This document shows positions 46,040-56,742 of a stretch of 64,000 nucleotides of DNA, piece by piece. The notes beneath the pieces are model-generated. The model was not told the DNA's origin. It did not search any database and was given only the letters and a program-made list of their open reading frames with translations. The DNA comes from Calcarisporiella thermophila CBS 279.70 (Eukaryota; Calcarisporiellomycota), in contig NW_027192194.1 in the NCBI RefSeq assembly GCF_041956535.1, positions 1,005,103 to 1,069,102 of the forward strand. Direction: 5' to 3'. Within the stretch, counting starts at the first letter, position 1, and every line of letters starts with the position of its first letter. Both the position numbers and the translations under genes were made by a program.

Positions 46040-47896
46040 ATGCCTGACAGCCTCTTCGGATCGGACGCTTCCGATAACGAAGACCACCATACCTCCAAAA
46101 TCGCTCAGACAAGAGACAATGCGCACGCCCCCGAACCATCGCCCAATAATGGCGATTTCCCCTCCGTAAACGATACTGATCGAATGGCGGCCGATCCTCA
46201 ATCCGATGCCGAGGCCGCATCTCCACGCAGTGTACAAAGCAATCTTTTTGGATCCGAGGATTCAGACGTCGAAGACGGGGCGCCCGCCCCAGCTGACGCC
46301 GCCTCTTTCGAGAATTCAAAATCGAATGATTTATTCGAGGGCAAAGAAAACGAGGACGATGCAAGTGCAAAACATGCAGAAAGAAAACTGAGGGACGACT
46401 TGTTTGGAAGCGATGATGAAGATGAGAAAGAGGATGAGGATGACATGATGGAACGGAGAAGAGAAAAGGAGAAGGAGAGATTCCAATACCCGATGGAGGA
46501 CGAGGAGGATATGAGCGAGGAGGAGCAGGAGGAGGAAAAAGTGGGATATATCGAAATGGTGGATGGAAAGCCCCCTAGATCGTCAGAAGACAAGGTTAGT
46601 GATTTAGTGAACATGTTGCTTGTAGGGCAGACCCACTTACTCACTAGGAGGCGCACAGTATTATTTTTGTAAATTGCCCAAATTCCTCTACACAGAAACG
46701 GCCCCCTTTGATTCTGACGCGTACGAGCCATACGAGCCCGAAGAGGAAGAGCGCATTAGCTCAGCGTCGCAAAGAATTAAGTTACTGGTGGAAAATACAA
46801 TTCGTTGGAGAGAGAGGATGGATGAGAACGGAAACATGGTAAGCGATTTGATAGCGCGGCACGACTTCACGAGCTATTAAGATCATGTTTTCTCATTTCT
46901 GGCGCTTTTGTAGGTCAAGCAATCCAATGCCCGGTTTGTTCGCTGGTCCGATGGTTCCACCTCGCTGCTTCTGGGCGACGAGCTCTTCCAAGTGACCACT
47001 GCAGAAACCACGAAGAATGACCACCTTTTCCTCGCCTCAGTGCGCCGCGCAAACGCACAGATCCTAGGAACCGATGTTGCGCTGACCCACCACATGATGT
47101 TCAAACCCTATGGCACCAGCAGCCAAACCCATCTCAAACTAACGGCCGCGATTGCCGGAAAACATAGCAAAAGTGTCAAGGCCCGAATGCACAATTTACT
47201 TGAGGACCCAGAGAAGATCAAGCTGGAAATGGAAAAGGTAAAGGATCGACTTGCTCTCTATGTTTTTTTATTTAATTCGCCGACTCTTCATCTTTTATTC
47301 ATACGTTTGGGGGTTTATTACAGAGAGAAGCAGAAAGGCTCAAGATGCTGCGAAAGCAGGAGAACCAGCAACGTGCTCGGGCAGCAAGGTATTCTGTTGG
47401 CATGCCAGGCTCTCGTGCCGACGTTTTCCGCGACTACGGCGATTTGCCATTGCGCCGTGTTGGCCGGTTTGCGACCGAGGATGGCTATGACGAGGACGAT
47501 TTTGTCGTGGGTGATGAAGAGGAAGAAGAGGACGAAGAGGCAGAGCGAAGAAAGGCAGATCGACTGAACCATCTGAAGAGGTCGGGAATGGAGCGATATA
47601 AGGAGCGTCGTGAAGCAGAGGAGGAAGAGGAGGAAGAGGAAGAGGACGATGAAGACTTTGTCGCAGGAGGAGAAGAGGAAGGGGATGAAGGGGGAGAAGA
47701 AGAAGAGGAGGAGGAGGAGGAGGAGGAACGAGTAGAAAGGAGGATGGATACGAGGAGAAGATCGCCGACCAAGAGGCGCACCCCCGAGCCTGAATTTGAG
47801 GCGGGAGAGGAGGTGGAGGAGGAGGATGAAGAGGAGAGGGTGATGATGCGAAAAGGAAAGCGGAGGCGTGTGCTTAGCGAAGACGAGGACGAATAG
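46040..47896 (+). CDS. LEO1: LEO1, RNA polymerase II-associated Paf1 complex subunit
   Basis: Four exons, join(46040..46594,46659..46838,46914..47237,47324..47896), 543 residues. LEO1 with Paf1 and Ctr9 travels with elongating Pol II and promotes histone marks. The acidic N-terminal half carries four repeats of the short motif L/S-F-G-S-D/E (SLFGSDAS, NLFGSEDS, DLFGSDDE, and DLFEG), matching the family. The core Leo1 domain follows: FCKLPKFLYTETAPFD, IKLLVENTIRWRERMDENGN, NARFVRWSDGSTSLLLG, VALTHHMMFKPYG. After that come an Arg-rich helix and a second acidic region. Start ATG 46040 gives the canonical SLFGSD opening. Exon 2 starts at 46659 because YYFCKLP fits homologues. Confidence 0.95.
47560..47760 (+). 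repeat. Low-complexity purine-rich Glu tracts in LEO1
   Basis: GAG/GAA/GAC runs code for poly-Glu/Asp blocks. They create long artificial Ser/Leu frames on the opposite strand. Confidence 0.8.
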
Positions 47897-48211
47897 AATA
47901 AACAAAAACTACACTTTTTTCTTCCCTTTCAAAAATAGTTTTCAATTACTTTCACGTTTTATCATCGAGGATGTCTGTTACTTGTATTAATACATGCGGT
48001 TTTTTCTTTGCAGACTCGTCAATTCTGGCACTCCTGCGGATGCACGTGCTGGTCTATTTGGTATAAGCTTCGCCCAGGCCAATCAGCTCGCGAAATTAAA
48101 GTTGTCTTTAAGTTTTGTTGAGGGGACCCCTTTACTCTTTGCTTTGGTTCTCTTGACGAAAACTATTCTCCCACCCCCTGCTCCTCATCCTCCCCGCACC
48201 TGCTTCTCAAA
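47897..48211. other. Intergenic, LEO1 to adenosine kinase
   Basis: 315 nt. T-rich 3' part, then the adenosine kinase leader, pyrimidine-rich directly before the ATG. No gene seen. Confidence 0.6.
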
Positions 48212-49598
48212 ATGGCCAACTCCTCTGAATATGTTCTCTTTGTGATGGGCAATCCTCTCCTGGATATTCAGGCCAAAGTCGATGAGGATTTTCTGAACAA
48301 GTGACTTTCCGTTGCTGTCCACATCAAAACACGCATACCATGCTTACTACTTTTCAAATCATCCTTCTATTTACAGGTACTCGCTTAAGGCCAATGACGC
48401 CATCCTGGCTGCGGAGCACCACATGCCAATGTGAGTAGGATCTCAGCCTACATGGAATTCTCCCTCGAAAAGCATGTTAACCTATTTTGGCTCTCTTCTC
48501 CTAATGTAAATATTAGCTATGATGAACTTGTGGAGAAATACGAAGTTGCGTATGTCGCTGGCGGTGCTGCTCAGAATGCCGCTCGTGGAGCTCAGGTATG
48601 TCTAGAAGGCGCTTGATATTGTAGATACTTCGATATAAATCGATCCATCTCTCTGCGTTCTAGTACTTGCTTCCCCCCAATTCCACTGTTTACGTCGGAT
48701 GTGTCAGCAACGATTCCTACGGTGAACAGCTCCGCAAGGTCAGTAATGCAGCGGGTCTTCGTACCGAGTACATGATTACCGAGGAAACCGCTACCGGAAC
48801 TTGCGCTGTTCTGATCACCGGCCATCATCGCTCCATGGTCACTCGTCTTTGCGCGGCCGAGAAATTCTCCGTTGATCACCTCAAGAAGCCCGAGATCTGG
48901 AAGTTTGTAGAGGGAGCCAAGTATTATTACATCGAGGGATATTTCTTGACAGTATCGATCGAAAGTATTCTTACTATTGCGGAACATGCCGCCGAGAACA
49001 ACAAGGTAAGTTTAGGGTCGCTTTTCACTACTATATGTCGAGGACATCAACACGGATAATGGCATTACAACACGTTTGGCATTGACTTTTATTCTCCCTA
49101 TCGCTGTAGCTCTTTACTATGAACTTGTCCGCCCCCTTCCTTCCGACCTTTTTCAAGGAGCAGATGGAGCAAACCATCCCCTACTGGGATATTGTGTTCG
49201 GTAACGAGAGTGAGGCCGAAGCCTTTGCCGCTTCGCAGGACTGGGAGACTCGCGATGTCCGCGAAATCGCGCTTCGCATTGCCAAGCTTCCCAAAAAGAA
49301 CACTAGGCGGTCTCGCATCGTCGTCTTCACCCAGGGCACCCTACCCACCATTGTCGTCACCGGTGAGGGCGAGGTGAAGGAATACCCTATCCTGCCAGTT
49401 AAGCCCGAGGACATCGTCGACACGAACGGTGCTGGTGATGCCTTCTGTGGTGGCTTCTTGGGAGTCATCGGAGACAAGACCGACATTGACATTTCCGAGT
49501 GCGTCAAGGCTGGACACTGGCTAGCTCATCACTGTGTGCAGCGGTTGGGACCCAAGTACCCAGAGCCGGAGGAGAACATCAAATACCAGCCATACTGA
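48212..49598 (+). CDS. Adenosine kinase
   Basis: Five exons, join(48212..48300,48377..48430,48517..48595,48664..49005,49110..49598), 350 residues. It phosphorylates adenosine to AMP with ATP and keeps S-adenosyl methionine cycles running by removing adenosine. PfkB/ribokinase-family features: N-terminal FVMGNPLLDIQAKVD, AGGAAQNAARGAQ (substrate side), YVGCVSNDSYGEQL, ATGTCAVLITG, NLSAPFLPTFF, IVFGNESEAEAFA, and the catalytic DTNGAGDAFCGGFLG with the base Asp. The conserved end RLGPKYPEP is also present. Exons 1-3 are all below 90 nt. The length is normal. Confidence 0.96.
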
Positions 49599-49684
49599 GT
49601 AAAAAGAGGCAACTAGGTGCTTGACAGGAAATGCGCAATAATCACTTCAAAAATCCAAAGTGTTTATTTTCTAATTTTTAAGAC

Positions 49685-49690
49685 AATAAA
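49685..49690 (+). terminator. Candidate poly(A) signal of adenosine kinase
   Basis: AATAAA 87 nt after the stop codon, on the right strand, before the MSP1 start at 49857. Confidence 0.45.
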
Positions 49691-49856
49691 GAATCCTCCC
49701 ACTTTCACTTGATTAAGCTGTTTTACGGGCTCGTTTTCGGGCCGAGCCTATTGAGATCGCTGCGCCCCCCAAACGTTTCAGCAGCTATGAGTTGCACCTG
49801 AAAATGTTGGAGGATATCCAGTAATAGCTGAGTATTGGTTGATCAACATCGACAAT

Positions 49857-51423
49857 ATGCATCCTACGACTAAAAAATACGTCGCCGATGGTAGGTGTTC
49901 GCCATTTTCATCGACCTCTGCCTGTCCTATGGGCTGATGGATAAGAAGAGGGAGGTGGGATGGGCATAGGTTTCCTTTTAGGGATCTAGTTGGGATGCCA
50001 AGTGGATCTGTTTGGACCCCATTCCTAGCTAACATTCCCATTTGACACTGCTTTCTAGTGGCCCTATTCGCAATCTCGCAGGTAGCCTTTTACTTTGCAT
50101 TCAAGTATATTCTTTCAGCAGCCGATCCCATGCGAGGGAAGAAGAAGGATGCCAAAGTTAAAAGCAATAAGATACTAGGAAGACTTGGGGTACATGTTTC
50201 CGTTTAACCGCTCTGTATCTGACCCTTGCTAATTGGGAGTTATCATTCTGACTGAATTCTTTGCCATAGATCAAGGATCTCCGATTAAGCGAACACGAGG
50301 AGATTATTGCCTCTGAGGTGGTGCATCCTGATGACATTGGTGTCACTTTTGCCGGTATGTAGCTATTGATTCACGTGCATGTCCCAAATCGATGGATCCA
50401 TGACCTCTTGTGAATGTGGCTTTAGAAATCGGTGGGCTCGATCCTGTCATCCAAAACCTGAGAGAATCCGTCATCTATCCCCTTTGCTACCCGCAGCTCT
50501 TTACGAATGCTTCTGGGTTGCTAGGCGCCCCCAAGGGTGTGCTACTGTATGGCCCCCCAGGTGAATAGGACTAGTGCCGAATGAGTGGTGTTGGTTTGAT
50601 GTGGGCACTAAGCTGTCTGTCGATTTGCTTGATGGTTAGGATGTGGCAAAACCATGCTCGCCAAGGCCTTGGCTAAGGAGTCGGGCGCTACCTTCATCAA
50701 TATGCGCGTCTCCACTCTCACGGACAAATGGTTTGGCGAGTCGAATAAGCTCGTGGCGGCCCTGTTCTCGCTTGCCCGCAAACTCCAGCCCAGCATCATC
50801 TTCATCGATGAGATTGACTCTTTTCTGCGCGAGCGCCGCTCGAGCGACCATGAGGTCACCAGCATGATGAAGGCCGAGTTCATGAGCTTGTGGGATGGGC
50901 TCATGACGGGAGAGGACTCGCGGATCATGGTACTTGGAGCCACCAACCGGCCCAACGATATCGACCAGGCTATTCTGCGTCGGATGCCGAAACGCTTCGC
51001 CATCCCGCTCCCGAACGAGGAACAACGCAAGAAGATTCTTTTGCTGGTAAGTTCTTTCTCTGGGCATTCCCGTCCCCTTTCCACAGAATCCCGTAGTAAT
51101 GCCTCCCTTATCATCTTATCCTAAAGCTCCTGAACGAGGTTCCGCTCGAGCCCGGATTTGATGTGGAGAAGCTTGTGCGCCTCACCGACCGCTTCTCGGG
51201 AAGCGATCTCAAGGAGATATGTCGGAATGCAGCCATGGTGCCCGTCAGGGAATATTTGCGTACCGCTGGGGACGGCAGCGGTGACCTAAATAATGTTGAC
51301 ATTAAGGCAGGGGACATGCGGCCGCTTAAACTAGAAGATTTCTTCCATCACGACCCAAACTATGAGCACTCGTCAGCACATGTTCTGACACCGATCATGG
51401 ATGATATGCCTGCGCTTGATTAG
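49857..51423 (+). CDS. MSP1: MSP1/ATAD1 mitochondrial AAA-ATPase
   Basis: Six exons, join(49857..49890,50059..50189,50270..50354,50426..50560,50640..51046,51127..51423), 362 residues, the same as yeast Msp1. It extracts mislocalised tail-anchored proteins from the outer mitochondrial and peroxisomal membrane. Exon 2 encodes the N-terminal transmembrane helix ([19 protein letters not shown]) followed by basic residues. The AAA part has [19 protein letters not shown], Walker A GPPGCGKT (split by intron 4), pore loop and DKWFGES, Walker [22 protein letters not shown], arginine fingers in LRRMPKRF, and C-terminal [14 protein letters not shown]. The first exon codes only 11 residues plus one base. 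Confidence 0.95.
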
Positions 51424-51809
51424 ACATCCCTTTCTCCCTATATTATTTTTATTTTGTTTTATTAGCCTTTTTTTATTGGATTATACACATATATCCTCGA
51501 TCTCTTAACTTTTTTCTTTTTCTTTTTTCTTTGTATGATTCAAATCCTTAGAGTTATCCTTTGAAGCTTTTTCATGGATTTTAATTTTTTTTTATCTGAT
51601 AATTTACGCATCATTGTAAAAGTGCTATTTTCTCTTTTCTTTTCTTTAAAAAAAAAATAGCAAAATAAAATAGAATGAAAAGTAAATTACGTATATTAAG
51701 CGGGGAAATGAAAAAATTAACATACATAGGGTTTTAGCATACAGATGAAAAGGAGGTAACAGATTAAGTATATCTAAAAGCTACAATATAAAACTCCGTG
51801 GATCACCCA
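51424..51809. other. Convergent intergenic region, MSP1 and CAP-G
   Basis: T-rich then A-rich, the expected 3' UTRs. No gene seen. Confidence 0.6.
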
Positions 51810-54800
51810 TTATTCTTCGTCATCCTCGTCGTCCTCTTCCTCGTCGTCATCGTCCTCCTCTCCTTCACTGCTCAACAGCTCCTCCATTTCTTCCTGTAGC
51901 TTTGCAATTGTCTCTGCCTTTTTACTTCTCGGAGTATGCCCCCGTTTATTGACCGCCTGCACCTCTCTATCACGCTCTGCCTCTTCTTCCTCCTCATCCT
52001 CGTCAACTTCTTCTTCATCCTCCTCCTCTTCCTCACTCGACTCTTCAATGACACGTTTAATCCTATTGGATTTAGAACTTCTTGGAGGCTGCTGTCTCTG
52101 CGGTGTTTTCTCTTTAGCCTGGTTTTCGTTTGCCTCTTCCTCCTCTTCTTCCTCTTCTTCCTCCTCCTCGACATCTTCCTCATCGCTCGACTCTCCTGAT
52201 GGCTCCTCAACTACGCGGTTGATTTTATTCGATTTTGCGCTCCGAGGAGGTAGTTGTCGCGGAGGAGGGGGCGTCCTTTCTTCCATATCCGACTCACTCT
52301 CCTCTTCTTCCGAGGAAATCTCTTCTCTCACCTTCTTGGTTCTATTAGATTTTGCGCTTCGAGGAGGCTGCTGTTTGGGTGGCGGGGGCGTTTTGTCCTC
52401 ATCCTCATCGGAGCTAGTATCCTCCTGTTCCGAGTCCGATAATGTCTGGAGGAAATTGCGGATCTCAAGGAATTCTTCACTGCTCGCAAACGCATCTGTC
52501 ATGTCAACACCAGAGTAGGAGGAGAGCTTAGCCATAAGTCGGTGGATTTGTGTCTCGAATTTGGTGAAGGCATTGCGGGCAATAGAATCCGTTATTGGGC
52601 GTTTCTAGATCAAAAAAGTGAGTGCTAGATTAGTTTACCTTTGAAAGAAGGAAAAACAAGAAAGAAATACCCGTTTTAAAGAGGCTGATAAAAGAATAAG
52701 CTTTTGCAGCTGTAACATACTGGCTTCTTCTACCCATAGTCGGTTGAGAATCTGACATAGGATTTTTCGTGACGCGGCTAAGCAATATAAGGTACAAGAA
52801 AATCGTATTCAGTGGAAGGGGCCGATTGAGTGAAAGTTGCAACGGGTACTCACCACCTTGCTCGACAAAAATTCCCTTCAATATCTCAATTGCAATGTCT
52901 GCCTGGAGGCCTTGGTTCCCATTCGCTTTCTGATTAAAACTATTGAATTTCCGTGACAGGGATAGCCCAGTCAATAAAGATCGGGTCAAAATACTCTCCC
53001 CCAATAGTGGCCACTTACTTGATAAGCTTTCTTGGGTCTGTCCAGTCCACCAGCTGCGATCCTATTTGTAGCGGAGGCACCATGCTCTCTTTGTGATGCT
53101 TATGCAGCTTGAAGACATGAAGTAGTACGGGCACGAAGATTTCAGCCATGACTGTTTGGTTCTCCGCGGAGGAATGGCAAAATACGGGCACGAAGTAAGA
53201 TAGGCACTGGCGAAGACGGAGGTTGGAAGCAGTGCCGGGGTCAAAGTACAGGATCAACATGGTACGCAAAAGCTATTGCAGAGCATCGATTTTAGTGCAT
53301 ACAAGAATGTGCCGTTGGCGCGTCATTCGAACCTACCTTCTCCTCTCGCATCATTTTGGTAAGCATTAGCTTGGCGGTTCCCTCGACCGCAATTGCCTGG
53401 AGCTCAGGAGTACCTTGCTCGAGCACGAACTTTAGCATTTTGCGAATATCATTGGGCTAGAAAGCAATGGTGGGTCAGCTTTCACTTGGCTTGGGCAAGA
53501 AGATAAAAAAAAACACGAAGAGAAAAGAATACCTGGGCAGTTTGGGCGGTAATGGTGCTGTATCCGTAGGCCATGATGATATCGAATACAACCTAAAATC
53601 ATGAAACGTTAGCGAAAGAAAGCAATGAATGCACGAAATAAATCGGCACCTTGAGACATTTTAGTTGGAGATCGGCGTGCCCATTGAGAACACAGTATAT
53701 AAACATCTGGATATTTTGGAATGCAAGCGTCTACATGGTAACAAATTTGTTTTAACACAGAGAACGCTCAATACTGATGGAGGGCGAGGACACTCACCCT
53801 GTCTAGAATGCAGAAGAGTCCCAAGCAATAAAGGCCCTCCTCCCTCATGATGGGCTCCATGCTTCGAACTGCAGGAATCACCAGCTCGCTCAGCAATCCA
53901 TAGAGGGTTGAGTTATCGCACAGAGGCTACAAGATGGCACTCAGTTAAAAACTCAGTTGCAAAATAGATTTACATTTTTTTGCTACCTCTTCACTTTTCT
54001 CCAACATCCTTCGAACGATCAGCAGGCACTTCAAATGTGCCAGCGCCGCCGTTGCAGCTTTCTCCTCCTTGGTTTTTTCATCCTCCTCCTCCTGGTCTCT
54101 ATCGAGATCACTTGAAGCCTTTCGTTTATTCGAACCCGGGCTTATGTTTTCCTGGTCGTCTAACGTATCTTCACTTGTTGATTCGACAATTTCCGATATA
54201 ATTTCGACCATAAGTCTGCGTGAACTGTTAATAAAGCAACGAGAACTGGACACGAAAAATAAGCTTACCGAGTAAAATCCTGCTCTTTTGACGATAGTTT
54301 TCTCATAATATCAACGATGCTCTCGACATGATCATCGGGGGTGTCGGGTAAAACAAGAAGTTCCCCTATAGCGAAGAAGGAAAAGAAATATTTAACAAGA
54401 ATCCTTATTCAAACTGGCATCAATGAGTAAACTTACGAAGTAAAATGAACATTTTACGCCGTCCTATCTCGTCCGAGTAGTCCAGCTGTTTCGCGATTTG
54501 TAGCAGTTGCCCTACGATAAATTCATAATCCTCATGCAAATCTTGGTCCGTCTCCTGCATCAGATTACTATATTTCTGAATATAGAAGGCTTGGCGTGTT
54601 ACTTCGGGCATCACCTGGTCCATTTTTTCCTCCATCTTGATATCAACACGCGTTAGATTGTAGATTCAGATCAAGAAAGACAAAAGTCATCCTCTATGGA
54701 TAGTACCTTGTTATCCTTTAAGTGCTGGAATAATACGCGGACCAGGAATGCGCTTTCCGTTGTAAGGTTATCCCAGAAATTGACTATCAAGATTTGAGCC

Positions 54801-56237
54801 ACTTAGCAAATCACATCTACCGAGAAGCACATAAAGAGCCTACAGTCCAACTCAAGTCCTTCAATGATATCTGGGCGTGATTCAAAGAACGCCAGCAAAA
54901 CGGGCTCGGCAACCTCTTTATTCGTAACGTCTAAACGTTCCAAGAACTGAATGGTGGAAGAATCAAAAACGCAAAATGGAAGTATTTTAGGGCATTGGAG
55001 CATATGGTCCAAAGAGTCATTTCACAAACCTCAAGCAAATTACTATTTGCATGTTCGATCCAACTTGATGTCAACATTTGGGCACATGCTTTCTTCACCG
55101 GCTGATCTCTGAAAACGTCATAAGCGATAAGTCAATTGGCTATAATACACTTTTTGTAAACTGTGAAAAACCTGTCTGTCAGCCCGTTGAGTAGCACCTG
55201 TTCTCGTTGAGATAGATTTAGCATTCTAAAGTCGACAAGTTCGCTCAGGGGGTGAAGAAATACAGCACGTCGAGTGATCGCATCAATGTCACGAGAACGT
55301 TCTACTATTGAGGGGATGGTGTCCTGGTTGACTTCAATATTATTGAGAACAGTACGACGGACCTCGCTAACGCAAAAGACCAAATAATATTAAAACGAAT
55401 AGTCAAATCCAAAGTCAATACAAGAATCCCTACGCGCTCGGGTCAAAGCGAATCATATGTGTGAGCCGCTTCGTCACAATTTTATTCTCTAATGTGCCTT
55501 CTTCATCAGTTTCCTGTAGCCGCGTAAGTGCGATAGCAGCTTGTACACGAATAGCCGCCTCCTTGTCTCGCACGCGTTCAACAAGAGCATTCTGGAGTTC
55601 TTGGAACAAATCTTCGCTATTGCAGATATACATATATATAACTACTGGAGGTAGCTCTATAATAGTAGTGACACTCACTCTATCGCTCCCAACAAACTGA
55701 CGCTTAGAGCTATTAGCTGACAGACCCGAAGTCGCACGTTTTTGTCTTTTGCATGCATACCCTTGAGCAGATGTCTGACCAAGAATTCAGCCGTGCGAGA
55801 TGAAGGAGTCTCCTCCTCTTCATCGTCATCCATAGGCTCTTTCTCCACTTCATCACCATTTTCCTTCCCGTTCGTCTTGCTTTTTAGATCTACATAAACA
55901 AGAGAGTGTATACAATTCTACTGTTGGACTAAACATAAGCTGGCAGTGGTGGTTGCTCACCCTTCTCCCGGCTATACTGCATGAAAATTCCCAAAAATTT
56001 TACAATCTTCTCCGCAAATGGATCACGCCGTTTGACAGCCAAAATTCTGTTAATGTTACGCACAAGCTCTGAATGAAAAGCGTGCTCACCACGCTCACCA
56101 GATGCATTAAGGCATTGTTCCTGGATTTTGCGCAAGGCGACTGCGTAGTTACGTTGCGATGAAGCGCGTTGACACTCTTGAAAGATAACCGGAATGGATT
56201 GTGAGAGTGTGGGTAGGGGATCTTTTTTGGGCACCAT
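51810..56237 (-). CDS. NCAPG: Condensin complex subunit 3 (CAP-G/Ycg1/Cnd3)
   Basis: Eighteen exons, complement(join(51810..52604,52671..52777,52854..52939,53019..53272,53337..53456,53533..53592,53650..53730,53798..53926,53987..54224,54269..54365,54437..54635,54707..54783,54844..54946,55030..55108,55172..55366,55434..55616,55679..55889,55961..56237)), 1096 residues. CAP-G is the HEAT-repeat subunit that, with CAP-H, holds DNA in condensin I. HEAT blocks are recognisable: VRDKEAAIRVQAAIALTRLQ, RRAVFLHPLSELVDF, RQAFYIQKYSNLMQETD, QAIAVEGTAKLML, and LRQCLSYFVPVFCH (human LRHCLGVFFPVFAY). The basic-acidic C-terminus carries three copies of a PPRS-KSN repeat. All 17 introns keep frame. Confidence 0.92.
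51960..52395 (-). repeat. Three protein repeats at the CAP-G C-terminus
   Basis: Three units with the core PPRSAKSNRTKKV, PPRSAKSNKINRV and PPRSSKSNRIKRV, each preceded by Pro/Gln-rich and followed by Glu/Ser-rich residues. Spacing is roughly 45-65 residues. Confidence 0.85.
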
Positions 56238-56742
56238 TACGATGATAGTAGCATTGAATCTTGATCTATTGGTTTTAACGCGTCCTTTTTTTTTTAAAGA
56301 CGAAGTGTGGCTTGTTGATTCTTTAAGAATACGCGTTTCTTCATATAATACAAAATCGATCGAACATCCAAAGTCTAAGTACTAAATTTTGAGTAATTGG
56401 AATCGATATAGACTAAGGAAAAAAAAAAAAGAAAATAAAGATAAAAACAAACAGCAAACAATAAAAGACCTAAATAAAACACATGGAGAAATAGTATCGG
56501 AAAGAGAAACACAGTTTAGAACGAATACAATCCACATGAAAGCAGGATAGGGAAATATTTAGTGAATAGAGGTAATAAAATAAGAACTGACAAGGATAGG
56601 AGAAGTAGTATCACAAATAATATAGAACATCAGAGAGTAATAAACACAGTGTAGTTTTCTCGTTGCTTGCCGAAAAATTTCTTTTAGAGTAATAGATGGT
56701 AAATATAGGAACGATCCCGAAAAAGGCTCCTTTGAGCAGCCT
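56238..56742. other. Intergenic, CAP-G promoter and LEUNIG-like 3' region
   Basis: A-rich, with many A-runs. No gene seen. Confidence 0.6.

Noticed and set aside
47318-47905. 195-codon minus-strand hydrophobic frame that looks like a membrane protein
   Set aside because: It is the antisense of the Glu/Asp tracts of LEO1.
51936-52518. Plus-strand Ser- and Leu/Phe-rich frames
   Set aside because: Antisense of the acidic CAP-G tail.
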